DNA of 64,000 nucleotides from Rebecca billardiae RCC1528 (taxonomy: Eukaryota; Haptophyta): NCBI GenBank assembly GCA_965240325.2, contig OZ251231.1, positions 2,170,001-2,234,000 of the forward strand, read 5' to 3'. Under the pieces are notes generated by a model, which worked only from the letters and a program-made list of their open reading frames with translations, was not told where the DNA came from and searched no databases. Numbering within the stretch: the first letter of the stretch is position 1; every line of letters starts with the position of its first letter. Of this stretch, positions 29,330-39,371 are shown piece after piece. The position numbers were made by a program, and so were the translations under genes.

Positions 29330-30612
29330 CCATGTACTTGCCCATAGTCGACCAGACCTCACAGCGCAAAGCAGCTGCCAAGGCCCAGAACGAGTGCACA
29401 ATGTGGGCCGAGTCGCGCACACCAGAGTAGCCAGTGAGCAGACCTGCCAAGGCACTCGTGTTGACAAGCCTGTGCTTTCGGAAGCCGAAGACCAGGGGGC
29501 GCAGGGCCCCCAGCATGACGGCCATGAATAGGAGAGAGGCCATAGATTGGCGAGAGTCCATCACTGCCCCCGACTAGTGCTGGAAGTGATCCTTCCCAGA
29601 GAGAGCCCTGCTGAACAGAGGCTGCAGGGCGGCCCTGCAGAAGCGGTAAGAAGCCCACTGCAGCTTGCCCAGAAGGCTGCCCATGTCCGACTGTTTGGCA
29701 ATGCAACCTGCTGCAAGGATGGATTCGATGGTATCCACCAGCAAAGAGATCCTGTCAGCATGCACGCTGCACCTGAGCTCGCCGCTGCGAGCAAAAGCAG
29801 AGAAGTCGTGTATGACCCTTAGGAAGGTTTTCACCAGACTTGGCCTGGTTGAACTGGAAGCCCATAAGGAGGCCCAGGTCCACCAGCAGCCCCTGCCCTC
29901 CTTTCGCAAAGGTGGGCTCACACACAGCAAAGTCCTACTCAAAGTAGTGCCCCACACAGATGGGAAGCGCCAGCACTGCGACCCTGGTGACGAACTCAGC
30001 CAGGCGATTGAATTGGATGACCGCGCTCTTCAGGCCAGAGTTGACCCCTGGAGGCGAAAGAACACCACACGTCAGCGGAATGGGTCCCAGTGCGCGAGCA
30101 ACGTGAATCGTGGCTGAGAGCACTGGATCAGGCGATACCCTGCTTCCATGTCATCGATGCCCAGCATCATAGACCATCCAGAGTGGCCCAGCTGTCCCAG
30201 CACGTCGCTGAACAGGGCAGCCGCCCCTGCCGGGAAATCGCCCAAGGTGCACCGAAGCCGTTCGTGCAACGTTGTACACGAGTTGTGCAAGGAGGCCTTG
30301 GCGTTGTCACATGGGCTGACCCTGCCGCCTTGTGGCACCCCGCGGCGGATTATGGGCACGCCACTTGTGCCTGCCGAAGAGGCGATCGACGTCTGGCGAC
30401 GAGCCGATCTCCGCCGCCCATCAGTCCTGCACCTCCTGCTGGGCGTGGGCCCACAGTGCTTCAAGGACGTCTGCGTGAGCGGCGCCGGCAGCCTGGGATT
30501 GGAGTTGCTCCTCCACCGCCGCATCCCACCCGGCGTGATCCAGGTCCGCCATGCGGAGGCAGGCGTGCTGCGCATCTGCTCGGAAGACTCCGCTGTCCGC
30601 GCAATTGCCCAC
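29330..30612 (-). pseudogene. Decayed reverse transcriptase / RNase H of element 1
   Basis: Read on the minus strand, RT blocks appear in the right order but in different frames: RVSPCDNAKASLHN (about 30340), IDDMEAGYRLIQCSQPRF (about 30180-30110), NSGLKSAVIQFNRLAEF (about 30040) and the catalytic-box region HYFE-stop-DF (stop at about 29935, where YxDD is expected). The RT end LLGKLQWASYRFCRAALQPL (about 29640) follows, then an RNase H-like NTSALAGLLTGYSG (about 29460). At least two frameshifts (about 30070 and 29825) and one in-frame stop interrupt it, and the catalytic DD is altered. It is inactive as it stands. Confidence 0.7.
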
Positions 30613-31208
30613 GCACTGGACACCGCAGAAGAAATGAAAGCCACATGGGGCTTGCCGACGGTCTTACCATTCCGCGTTCCGAAGACCCGCTCGGGTCGGC
30701 GGATGGAACCCGGTCCGAGCTGACGCAGTTCAGCCGACCAGCCAGACAGGCTGTCCGCCACCTCTCACGGTGTGGAACCAAGCCAGTCGGGCGTCGTGGA
30801 CCGAGGTGCCTCTTGGTGCACAGATCCACGAGGCCGCCGCGCGCATGTCGAGTGCCAGGCCGAGCACAGGCGCGTTGAAGGGGTGCTCCATCTGGCACGC
30901 GGCCTCGATCCTGGGAGTGCCACTGCTGCTGCTTGAGCGTCGGCCGCTGGTATGCGGTGGCCACCACCAGGCCTGGGATGACCGACGTCGCCGCCTGGTG
31001 GACGGGCGGCCGGCGCATAACGTCGCGTTGCGCGCGCACCGCCTCCCGGCGCTGTGCGTCCGCTGCGACGCCGAACTCACCGGCCGCCATGCCGCATGTG
31101 CGGACGGCCGATCCGGGACCGAAAGACCCCGGGTGTCCGGGGTGCGCAGGGTCACCGTGCGGCCGGGGCCGCGGGCGGGAAATCAGCCGCCGCGCAACGA
31201 GCGCCCCG

Positions 31209-32176
31209 ATGGCAGCCGTCCCCAACCCCGCCGACGCGCCGCTGGCGCCCGACGAATTGGCGGCCGCAGTGGCGCGCGCTCGCGCGAACGCGGTGGTGGC
31301 GGTGAAACTCGCCTTGGACGCCACCGGCGCCGAGCCGGCGCCGGGTGCGTCGCGCACGCGCGGCCCGCCGCGCTGCTGCCGTCAGGGGCTGCGGGCACGC
31401 GGCCTGCCGCCTGCTGCAGCTGCTCGGGGTCGCCGGCGCCGAGAGCGACCGCGGCCTGACGAACCAGGTGATCGAGACGCTGAGGACGGCGCCCGCCCCG
31501 GGCGACGGCCCGTGGGCGGACGCCTTCGAGAGCGCGACGCTGGCCGCCCGCAACGGCCAAGTCGAAGTGACGATCAGCCGATCGGTCGGCGGAGCAGCGG
31601 GAGATGTCAACGATCACCGCCGCCGCCATGCCGACGTTGGCGCCCGCAACACTGCCGCCGCCGCGTGACGAGGCGCCTCGGCTCCGGCGGGAGCCATCGC
31701 GGCCCACGAAGGACGAGAAGCCCCAGCAGCTGCTGACCAAAGGCTGCGTGTGGCAGGAGGCCCACCTTGTCAACGACCAGACCGTCTCGATCGTCCTGCT
31801 GCCCGGGCCGCTCAACGCCTCGAAGAAGCTCCCCGGGCACTCGGAGAGATCTCCGGCGGCCAAGTGCCGCCGTTCCCGCAGTTCTCGGACGTCCTCGCCG
31901 CCGGGGCATCCGTGCCATCGCCGGAGGGGCGTGAGCAGTGCGCGTGCCCTGCTCCCTGAGCACATGGTGCTGGACGAGGTGAACGACACGGCCCTCGTGC
32001 CAGCGCTCCGAGACGACCAGTCACGGGCGTGTGCCACTCGTTCCAGCGGAGCGGCAGCTGCCCCAAGGTGGGGTGCCGCTTCCTCCATGTGCAGCAGAAG
32101 CAAAGCCGAAGGCTGGCGACGGCCGCGGGAAGCGCAAGGCAGGGTCAGACTCAGGTGGGGATCACACGTCCAATGA
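31209..32176 (+). pseudogene. Decayed gag-like frame with CCCH zinc finger
   Basis: Starting near ATG 31209, protein-like sequence continues through three plus-strand frames. It includes helical APDELAAAVARARANA, then LTNQVIETLRTAPAPGDGPW, and ends with a CCCH finger CHSFQRSGSCPKVGCRFLH (C-x8-C-x4-C-x3-H, about 32030). A CCCH finger near the C-terminus is common in gag-like proteins of algal retroelements. It lies on the strand opposite to the RT. Frameshifts make it non-functional. Confidence 0.5.
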
Positions 32177-32232
32177 TGAGTAGACGATATGACTGCACTG
32201 CAGCTTCCTTGTGTAGGGTGGGTTGGGTGGGA

Positions 32233-32448
32233 CGCGATGCAGCTGCGACTCGGAGCCGCCTGCTGATGCGCTTTCCCTTGCGGCGGCGAGTGCCGCCTCA
32301 CCCGGAAGAACATCCGGTCCACTGTGAGTCTGTGCACTGCCGGACCGCGCACGGTCCGGGCACGATGCATGGTGTGCTGTGACCTCTGGTTGTTTGAGCC
32401 ATCTTCTGATTAGTAAGCTGCCACCAGCCTTCGGTGTTTATCGCACCA
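32233..32448 (+). repeat. Right terminal region of element 1 (216 bp)
   Basis: Identical by eye to 36851-37066. It contains a hairpin CCGGACCG/CGGTCCGG (32340-32359) and CTGATTAGT (32405-32413), the exact reverse complement of ACTAATCAG at the following left end (32448-32456). Confidence 0.85.
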
Positions 32449-32779
32449 CTAATCAGGCATCTGGGTCAACCAGGTCCCCTGACTGAGTCAGCTGCGCTGC
32501 CCATCTCAAATGGGCCTCAACGGCGCCGCTGACGTGGCTGTCAGCCAATCAACCATATCACTTATCCAACTGCTGATGATCAGCATATGGAATAGAGATG
32601 AGCAGACCCTATGCCTTGCCTGCCGCCTTAAGCGGAGGCTTGCATGGGATTAGAGGGATGAGGCATTGCCAGGAACGGACGGCCCCTCCGCCCGCATTCA
32701 TCCTGCCGACCGGCGCTGCGCTGTCGGCAGCAGCCGCGCCGGCCGGGTGTGAGTGCGGGCGTGTGGCCGCCCTAGCCCC
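32447..32779 (+). repeat. Left terminal region of element 2 (333 bp)
   Basis: Second copy of the left end; identical by eye to 28713-29045. Element sequence diverges from 32780. Confidence 0.85.
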
Positions 32780-32973
32780 ATTGATTGCCCTCCTGGCCAC
32801 TGCGGTTGCCCGCACCCGGCGTCATCCCTTCCCATCGCTGCCTCAGATGGCGCACAGGGAGACTGCAGAGGTCTGCTCGGCCACTTCTGGCCTGCTCGCT
32901 GCATAGTATGTATGATGCAGCACAGTGCCGCATGCATCAGTGGAGCATGCGCACCTGATGGCCATCACCGGCC

Positions 32974-33024
32974 AGATAGCACCATCAGGTGCTATCTGCG
33001 CTGCCAGTGCCACTGCTGGCACTG
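32974..33024. repeat. Two adjacent perfect hairpins inside element 2
   Basis: AGATAGCAC (32974-32982) pairs with GTGCTATCT (32989-32997) across a 6-base loop. CAGTGCCA (33005-33012) pairs with TGGCACTG (33017-33024) across 4 bases. They could be binding or structured RNA signals of the element. Confidence 0.7.
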
Positions 33025-33169
33025 GCTGCGGCAGCGGGGGCAGTCCCTTGTTCGAGTAGTCCTGCCTCCCCGCTGGCGAGTCGGTCCATTGACCGCCGGT
33101 GTGCTCAATGGCATGCCCCACCGCTAGTGCGCACGAGTCAGTCCAGCGCACGCGAACTGCTCGAGCCTT

Positions 33170-36100
33170 GATGCAGGCACCCCTCACCGACTCACGAAGA
33201 GCCGAGTGAGGTAGGCCCGAGCACCAGCTGGCCATCGAGCCACGAGGGCTGAAACCTATCTCCATGAGGAGATAACTGCCCAGAGGGCGCACACGCCCAC
33301 TAGGACCGGACCCGCGCCCGCTGCAGCCCAGCTTCAGTATGCAGCGTGAGCCAGTCCTGGTTGCAGGCTGCACTCGGCCAGCCTCACCGACTCCTGGAGG
33401 GCCTACTGAGGGAGGCCAGAGCACCAGCTGGCCATCGAGCCATGAGGGCTGGGCCCTGTCTCCATGAGACAACGCAGCTGCCACGAGGGCACACTCATCG
33501 GCCCAGACCGTAAGCTGCAGCCACCGCTGCATGCTGCAGTGATGCTGCGCGAGCTTTTCAGCTGCAAGTCGCAGGCATGCAACCCTCACAGACGCACGAA
33601 GGGTCGAATGAGGTAAAGGCTGCAGGCAACCCTCACCGACGACTCACGAAGAGCCGACTGAGGGAGGCCCGAGCACCAGCAGCGGGCCATCAAGCCAAGA
33701 TGACTGGACCCTGTCTCCATGAGACATGATGGCCGGTGGCCACCAGGGCGCACACGCCCAGACCGTCCGCGCGCCGAACAGCACCGCGCAATGTGCTGCG
33801 TGTCAGCGTGAGCTTCCAGGGGTTGCAGGCGGTTGCAGGCAACGCCCTCACCGACTCACGAAGAGCCCGGGACTGAGGTAGGCCCAAGCATCTGCGGGCC
33901 ATCGAGCCACGCGGGCTGGACCCTGTCCAGTTCATAGCAGTTACTTGTCATCATAATGAGACAACTGCGGCGGCCACGAGGGCACACACATACAGACCGT
34001 CTGCGCCTCAGCACCGCCTTGCGCGTTGTGCTGCGTGAGCTTCCAGGTTGCAGGCGGTTGCAGGCAACCCTCACCGACTTACGAAGAGCCCGGGACTGAG
34101 GTAGGCCCGAGCATCAGCGGGCCATCGAGCCACACGGGCCTGCCGGGACCGCCCGCGTGTCTCAGCATGAGACTGAACGGCGCCGGCGGCCACCAGGGCA
34201 CACACGCCCAGACCGTCCGCCGCGCCTCAGCACCGCAATGTAATGCTGCGTGAGCTTCCAGGTTGCAGGCGGTCGCAGGCAACCCTCACCGACTCACGAA
34301 GAGCCCGGGACTGAGGCAGGCCAGAGCACCAGCTGGCCATCGAGCCACGAGGGCTGGACCCTGTCTCCATGAGACAACGGCTGCGGCCACAAGGGCATAC
34401 ACACCCAAACCGGCCGCTGCAGCACAGCTGTACGCTGCGTGAGCTTCCCGGTTGCAGGTGCAGGCAACCCTCACCGACTCCCGAAGGACCGACTGAGGTA
34501 GGCCAGAGCACCAGCGGGCCATCGAGCCACGAGGGCTGGACCCTGTCTCCATGAGACGACGGCGGCGGCCACGAGGGCGCACACGCCCAGACCGTCCGCT
34601 GCAGCACCGCGATATGCGGCGTGAGCTTCCCGGTTGCAGGTTGCAGGCAACCCTCACCGACTCACGAAGAGCCGACTGAGGCAGGCCAGAGCACCAGCGG
34701 GCCATCGAGCCACGAGGGCTGGACCCTGTCTCCATGAGACAACGGCGGCGGCCACAAGGGCATACACACCCAAACCGGCCGCTGCAGCACAGCTGTACGC
34801 TGCGTGAGCTTCCCGGTTGCAGGTTGCAGGCAACCCTCACCGACTCACGAAGAGCCGACTGAGGCAGGCCAGAGCACCAGCGGGCCATCGAGCCACGAGG
34901 GCTGGACCCTGTCTCCATGAGACGACGGCGGCGGCCACGAGGGCGCACACGCCCAGACCGTCCGCTGCAGCACCGCGATATGCGGCGTGAGCTTCCCGGT
35001 TGCAGGTTGCAGGCAACCCTCACCGACTCACGAAGAGCCGACTGAGGCAGGCCAGAGCACCAGCGGGCCATCGAGCCACGAGGGCTGGACCCTGTCTCCA
35101 TGAGACAACGGCGGCGGCCACAAGGGCGCACACGCCCAAACCGTCCGCTGCAGCACCGCGATATGCGGCGTGAGCTTCCCGGTTGCAGGTTGCAGGCAAC
35201 CCTCACCGACTCACGAAGAGCCGACTGAGGTAGGCCAGAGCACCAGCGAGCCATCGAGCCACGAGGGCTGGACCCTGTCTCCATGAGACAACGGTGGCGG
35301 CCACAAGGGCACACACACCCAAACCGGCCGCTGCAGCACCGCGATATGCGGCGTGAGCTTCCCGGTTGCAGGTGCAGGCAACCCTCACCGACTCCCGAAG
35401 GACCGACTGAGGCAGGCCAGAGCACCAGCGGGCCATCGAGCCACGAGGGCTGGACCCTGTCTCCATGAGACAACGGCTGCGGCCACAAGGGCGCACACGC
35501 CCAGACCGTCCGCTGCAGCACCGCGATATGCGGCGTGAGCTTCCCGGTTGCAGGTTGCAGGCAACCCTCACCGACTCACGAAGAGCCGACTGAGGCAGGC
35601 CAGAGCACCAGCGGGCCATCGAGCCACGAGGGCTGGACCCTGTCTCCATGAGACAACGGCGGCGGCCACAAGGGCGCACACGCCCAGACCGTCCGCTGCA
35701 GCACCGCGATATGCGGCGTGAGCTTCCCGGTTGCAGGTTACAGGCAACCCTCACCGACTCACGAAGAGCCGACTGAGGTAGGCCAGAGCACCAGCGAGCC
35801 ATCGAGCCACGAGGGCTGGACCCTGTCTCCATGAGACGACGGCGGCGGCCACGAGGGCGCACACGCCCAGACCGTCCGCTGCAGCACCGCGATATGCGGC
35901 GTGAGCTTCCCGGTTGCAGGTTACAGGCAACCCTCACCGACTCACGAAGAGCCGACTGAGGTAGGCCAGAGCACCAGCGAGCCATCGAGCCACGAGGGCT
36001 GGACCCTGTCTCCATGAGACGACGGCGGCGGCCACGAGGGCGCACACGCCCAGACCGTCCGCTGCAGCACCGCGATATGCGGCGTGAGCTTCCCGGTTGC

Positions 36101-36760
36101 AGGTTGCAGGCAACCCTCACCGACTCACGAAGAGCCGACTGAGGCAGGCCAGAGCACCAGCGGGCCATCGAGCCACGAGGGCTGGACCCTGTCTCCATGA
36201 GACGACGGCGGCGGCCACAAGGGCGCACACGCCCAGACCGTCCGCTGCAGCACCGCGATATGCGGCGTGAGCTTCCCGGTTGCAGGTTGCAGGCAACCCT
36301 CACCGACTCACGAAGAGCCGACTGAGGCAGGCCAGAGCACCAGCGGGCCATCGAGCCACGAGGGCTGGACCCTGTCTCCATGAGACAACGGCGGCGGCCA
36401 CAAGGGCGCACACGCCCAAACCGTCCGCTGCAGCACCGCGATATGCGGCGTGAGCTTCCCGGTTGCAGGTTGCAGGCAACCCTCACAGACTCCCGAAGGG
36501 CCGACTGAGGTAGGCCAGAGCGCCAGCGGGCCATCGAGCCACGAGGGCTGGACCCTGTCTCCATGAGACACCGACGGCGGCCCCGAGGGCACGCTCGCCC
36601 CGACCGTCTGCGGCAGCGCCGCGGAATGCAACGAGCGCTTCTCGGTTGCAGGGCTGCAGGTTGTTGGCAACCCTCGCCGACCCGTGAAGAGCCGGCGGTC
36701 GGGGGAGGCCCTATCCCCGCGGGCCATCGCGCCACGAGGACTGGGCCATGTCGCTGTGCG
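33170..36760. repeat. 183-bp tandem satellite, about 19 copies
   Basis: The anchor GCCATCGAGCCA recurs at 33232, 33430, 33685 (variant), 33898, 34122, 34336, 34518, 34701, 34884, 35067, 35250, 35432, 35615, 35798, 35981, 36164, 36347, 36530 and 36722 (variant). Most steps from 34701 to 36530 are exactly 183 bases, with one of 182. Outer copies are more diverged and have irregular spacing, inner copies are nearly identical, as expected for unequal exchange. Because 183 is 61 x 3, frames stay open for long stretches (minus strand 34286-35521 and 35203-36735). Several frames are open at once, so this is not taken as a gene. Confidence 0.85.
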
Positions 36761-36850
36761 AGCCCAGCTGCGGCCCCAAGGGCACGCTCGCCGAGGCCGT
36801 CGCCGCGCCCCCGGGGGGCAACGTAACGCGATGCAGCTGCGACTCGGAGC

Positions 36851-37066
36851 CGCGATGCAGCTGCGACTCGGAGCCGCCTGCTGATGCGCTTTCCCTTGCG
36901 GCGGCGAGTGCCGCCTCACCCGGAAGAACATCCGGTCCACTGTGAGTCTGTGCACTGCCGGACCGCGCACGGTCCGGGCACGATGCATGGTGTGCTGTGA
37001 CCTCTGGTTGTTTGAGCCATCTTCTGATTAGTAAGCTGCCACCAGCCTTCGGTGTTTATCGCACCA
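36851..37066 (+). repeat. Right terminal region of element 2 (216 bp)
   Basis: Identical by eye to 32233-32448. It is preceded by a small tandem repeat of GATGCAGCTGCGACTCGGAG (from about 36830), partly overlapping the boundary. Confidence 0.85.
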
Positions 37067-37526
37067 AACAAGACGGCGTCGTGGTGCGTGATGTTCACTG
37101 TCACGCACCGTAGTGTACAGTTTCAAGTTTACTATGTTTTAACGTGCACACTTGGTTAAGGCGTGATCGACGCCATCCAACACTGCACAAAGACACCGCC
37201 ACAAAACAGACCGGCGCAGGCAGGTGAGGGGCGCGTTGCCGCACCTCATCGAGGCGGCCATTGCAGCAAGCGGCCGCCCCGCGCTCGGAGGCACGCGCTC
37301 GAGAGCGCGCTCTGACACCACACGGGGAGGGTGCTGCACCTGGATGTAGCTTATCACTCGGCTGCGACTCGCCGCCTGGGACTGCAGCTCAGGCGCCTGG
37401 GCCCGGCCGCCACCGGCACGGGCGGCAGCCGAGTGAGCCGACTCAATGGGCGCGATCGCGGTGCCAGCAGCTGTGTCAGAGATGACCCGGGATCGCGTCG
37501 ATGATCGGCGCAGTGCACGCGGATGA
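37067..37526. other. Intergenic region between element 2 and the isomerase gene
   Basis: No gene supported. A perfect hairpin GGTGCGTGA/TCACGCACC lies at 37083-37109, 17 bases outside the element's right end. Confidence 0.5.
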
Positions 37527-39305
37527 TCAGCGCAGCGTGCCCGCCGCGCGCATCTCGTCGAGCAGCGCAAGGTGCGCCCGCACCGGCGCGATCGAATTGG
37601 CGACGCCCATGCCCGAGCCCGCCACGGCGGGCACGCCGATGCCGGGGAATGTGGAGGCGCCGCAGCACCAGAGGCCATCGAGGGGCGTGCGCGCGCCGGG
37701 AAATGCGTCGGCACCCGCCGCGAGCGCGGGCCCGTACGAGCCGCGGTGCGTCGAGAGGAAGCGCTCGTGCGTGAGCGGCGAGCCGACGCACGAGCACACC
37801 GCGCGCTCGCGCGCGTCCGGGATGAACGCCTCCACCGCCTCCCACAGCGCGGCGGAGCGCTTCTCCTTGAGCGCGCGGTACTCGGCGGAGCTGCGCGAGA
37901 GGCCCGCCCAGCGCTCGTACGGCTCGGTGGCGGGCAGGTACGCGTGCAGCGCGTGGTGGCCCGGGGGCGCGGCGTGCGGGTCGAGGGCGGAGGGCAGCGA
38001 GACGAACACCGCGTTGTCCTCCGCGTCGATCGGCTCCTCCCACGAGCGCACGCGGATGTGGTGCACGCCGCCCAGCTCGGCCGCGGACGGCAGCCCGTCC
38101 GCGCGCAGCCCGACGTGCAGGTGCATGAACGAGGGCGTGGCGGGCGTGCTGGCGTCGAGCGCGCTGCCGCGGAGGGGCAGCCGCGCGGCGACCTCGGGCG
38201 GCAGCAGCGACGCCGCGTTCCACACGGGCGCGTTGCACACCACGGCGAGCCGCGCGCGCAGCTCCGAGCCGTCGGCGAGCCGCGCGCCCACGCAGCGGCC
38301 GCCCTCGACCAGCAGCTGAGACACGCGCGCGCTGCACTGCACGCGCCCGCCGCGCGCCTCGATCGCGCGGACGAGCGCGTCGGCGATGGCCTGCGAGCCG
38401 CCCACGGGGTAGTCCATCACCGCGCCCGGCTCGAACAGCTCCTTGATCATGAAGGACACCGCCGCCGCCGAGGTCGCGTCCGCCGGCAGCCCGGAGAGCG
38501 CGAACGCCAGAAAGTCGAAGAAGCGGTACACGAGCGAGGAGCGGGGCACGGCCGCCGCGCGCAGGACGGCGCTGAACGGGCCGGAGGGCGGGGTGCTCAT
38601 GAGCGCGCGCGCCGCGCCGAGCGGGTCCATCGACGGCGCGTACGGCAGCCCCGCCGTGAGCGCGGCGCCGGCGTCGGCGCGCAGCGCGATCGGCGGGATC
38701 GCTCCGATCAGCGAGGAGAGCGGCGTGTTGGCCGCCTGCAGCCGCACCCAGTCGGCGGCGGCCGAGGGGCCGCCGAGGCGCGCGAACGCGCGCTCGAGCG
38801 CCGACGCGTCGCCGGAGACCACGTCGAGCAGCCCCTCGGGCAGGTACATGCGCCAGCTGTCGTACTGCCGCCACTCGAGCCGGCCGTCATTGCCGCCAGT
38901 CGCGTCCAGCACCTGCCGCAGCGGGTTGGACGAGGGCTTCGAGCAGCCCGAGAAGAGCGAGGGCCCGGAGTCGAAGTTGAACGTGCCCGCGGCCGTCCGG
39001 CGCGAGAAGCCGTGTGCGGCGCCCCCGGGGCGGTCGTGCGCCTCGAGCACGTGCACGCTGTACCCGTACCGAGCGAGCATCGCCGCTGCGCTCAGCCCGC
39101 CGATGCCCGCGCCGACGACGACCACGTCCGACGTGTCGCCGCGCGCGCTGGCGGAGGCCCTGATGATCGCGCTGCCGGCAGGCACCGCGCGCTGAAGCGG
39201 GCGCGCGGCTTGCGGCACGCGCGACGCGCACACGAGCGCCGCGAAGACGACGGCCGTCATCGTGCTGAGGAAAGCTGCGCGAGCGTTGCTGGCGGCTGAT
39301 TTCAT
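37527..39305 (-). CDS. CRTISO-like carotenoid isomerase / FAD-dependent desaturase-family protein, probably plastid
   Basis: The single exon gives 592 residues from the ATG at 39305; ATG 39335 adds ten. The N-terminus has a hydrophobic stretch (MTAVVFAALVCASRV) and a basic, Ser/Ala-rich segment, fitting import into a secondary plastid. The FAD/NAD fold is VVVVGAGIGGLSAAAMLARY with LEAHDRPGGAAHGF (GxGxxG, then E). The C-terminal FAD motif is LWCCGASTFPGIGVPAVAGS, typical of the CRTISO/phytoene-desaturase group (ST-FPG-G). Middle motifs DSGPSLFSG and MDYPVGGSQAIADAL support it. Members isomerise or oxidise carotenoids or modify related lipids. The subgroup (CRTISO, or all-trans-retinol saturase-like) cannot be fixed by eye. 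Confidence 0.8.
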   Translation of the reverse strand: MKSAASNARAAFLSTMTAVVFAALVCASRVPQAARPLQRAVPAGSAIIRASASARGDTSDVVVVGAGIGGLSAAAMLARYGYSVHVLEAHDRPGGAAHGFSRRTAAGTFNFDSGPSLFSGCSKPSSNPLRQVLDATGGNDGRLEWRQYDSWRMYLPEGLLDVVSGDASALERAFARLGGPSAAADWVRLQAANTPLSSLIGAIPPIALRADAGAALTAGLPYAPSMDPLGAARALMSTPPSGPFSAVLRAAAVPRSSLVYRFFDFLAFALSGLPADATSAAAVSFMIKELFEPGAVMDYPVGGSQAIADALVRAIEARGGRVQCSARVSQLLVEGGRCVGARLADGSELRARLAVVCNAPVWNAASLLPPEVAARLPLRGSALDASTPATPSFMHLHVGLRADGLPSAAELGGVHHIRVRSWEEPIDAEDNAVFVSLPSALDPHAAPPGHHALHAYLPATEPYERWAGLSRSSAEYRALKEKRSAALWEAVEAFIPDARERAVCSCVGSPLTHERFLSTHRGSYGPALAAGADAFPGARTPLDGLWCCGASTFPGIGVPAVAGSGMGVANSIAPVRAHLALLDEMRAAGTLR

Positions 39306-39371
39306 TTCCCAGGGCACTGCTGAAAAAAGCCGCACCCCGAATCCCCGATAAGCAATTAATAGATGGATTCA

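Larger units (their letters stand above)
28713..32448. mobile_element. DIRS-like retroelement fossil (element 1)
   Basis: Element 1 is bounded by the same left end (28713-29045) and right end (32233-32448) as its neighbour, element 2. Inside are broken RT/RNase H frames on the minus strand and a broken CCCH-finger gag-like frame on the plus strand. The RT and RNase H motif style fits DIRS/Ngaro-type elements common in algae. No tyrosine recombinase was recognised. Its right end joins directly to the left end of element 2, sharing the bases CA. Both terminal regions are base-for-base identical to those of element 2, which implies recent movement or gene conversion despite the decayed interior. 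Confidence 0.7.
32447..37066. mobile_element. Non-autonomous relative (element 2) with satellite-filled interior
   Basis: Element 2 has the left end (32447-32779) and right end (36851-37066) of element 1 but no RT or gag remains. The interior is a short structured region (to about 33170) and a long 183-bp satellite array. It follows element 1 head to tail with a CA dinucleotide shared at the junction; CA also stands at the outer left (before CTAATCAG) and outer right (before AACAAG). This pattern suits site-specific recombination of circular intermediates better than staggered-cut insertion, but that is inference. Confidence 0.65.

Noticed and set aside
28713-32779. The two 333-bp direct repeats as LTRs of one element
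   Set aside because: The right copy is followed by a second body and preceded by a right end that recurs at 36851, so two complete elements with distinct left and right ends explain the pattern better.
34286-36735. Two long minus-strand frames in the satellite (411 and 510 codons) as a repeat-protein gene
   Set aside because: The 183-bp period trivially keeps any open unit open, other frames are open too, and 182-bp units shift the frame without compensation.
33170-36760. CRISPR array
   Set aside because: The repeated unit is the whole 183 bp with no unique spacers, in a eukaryotic context.
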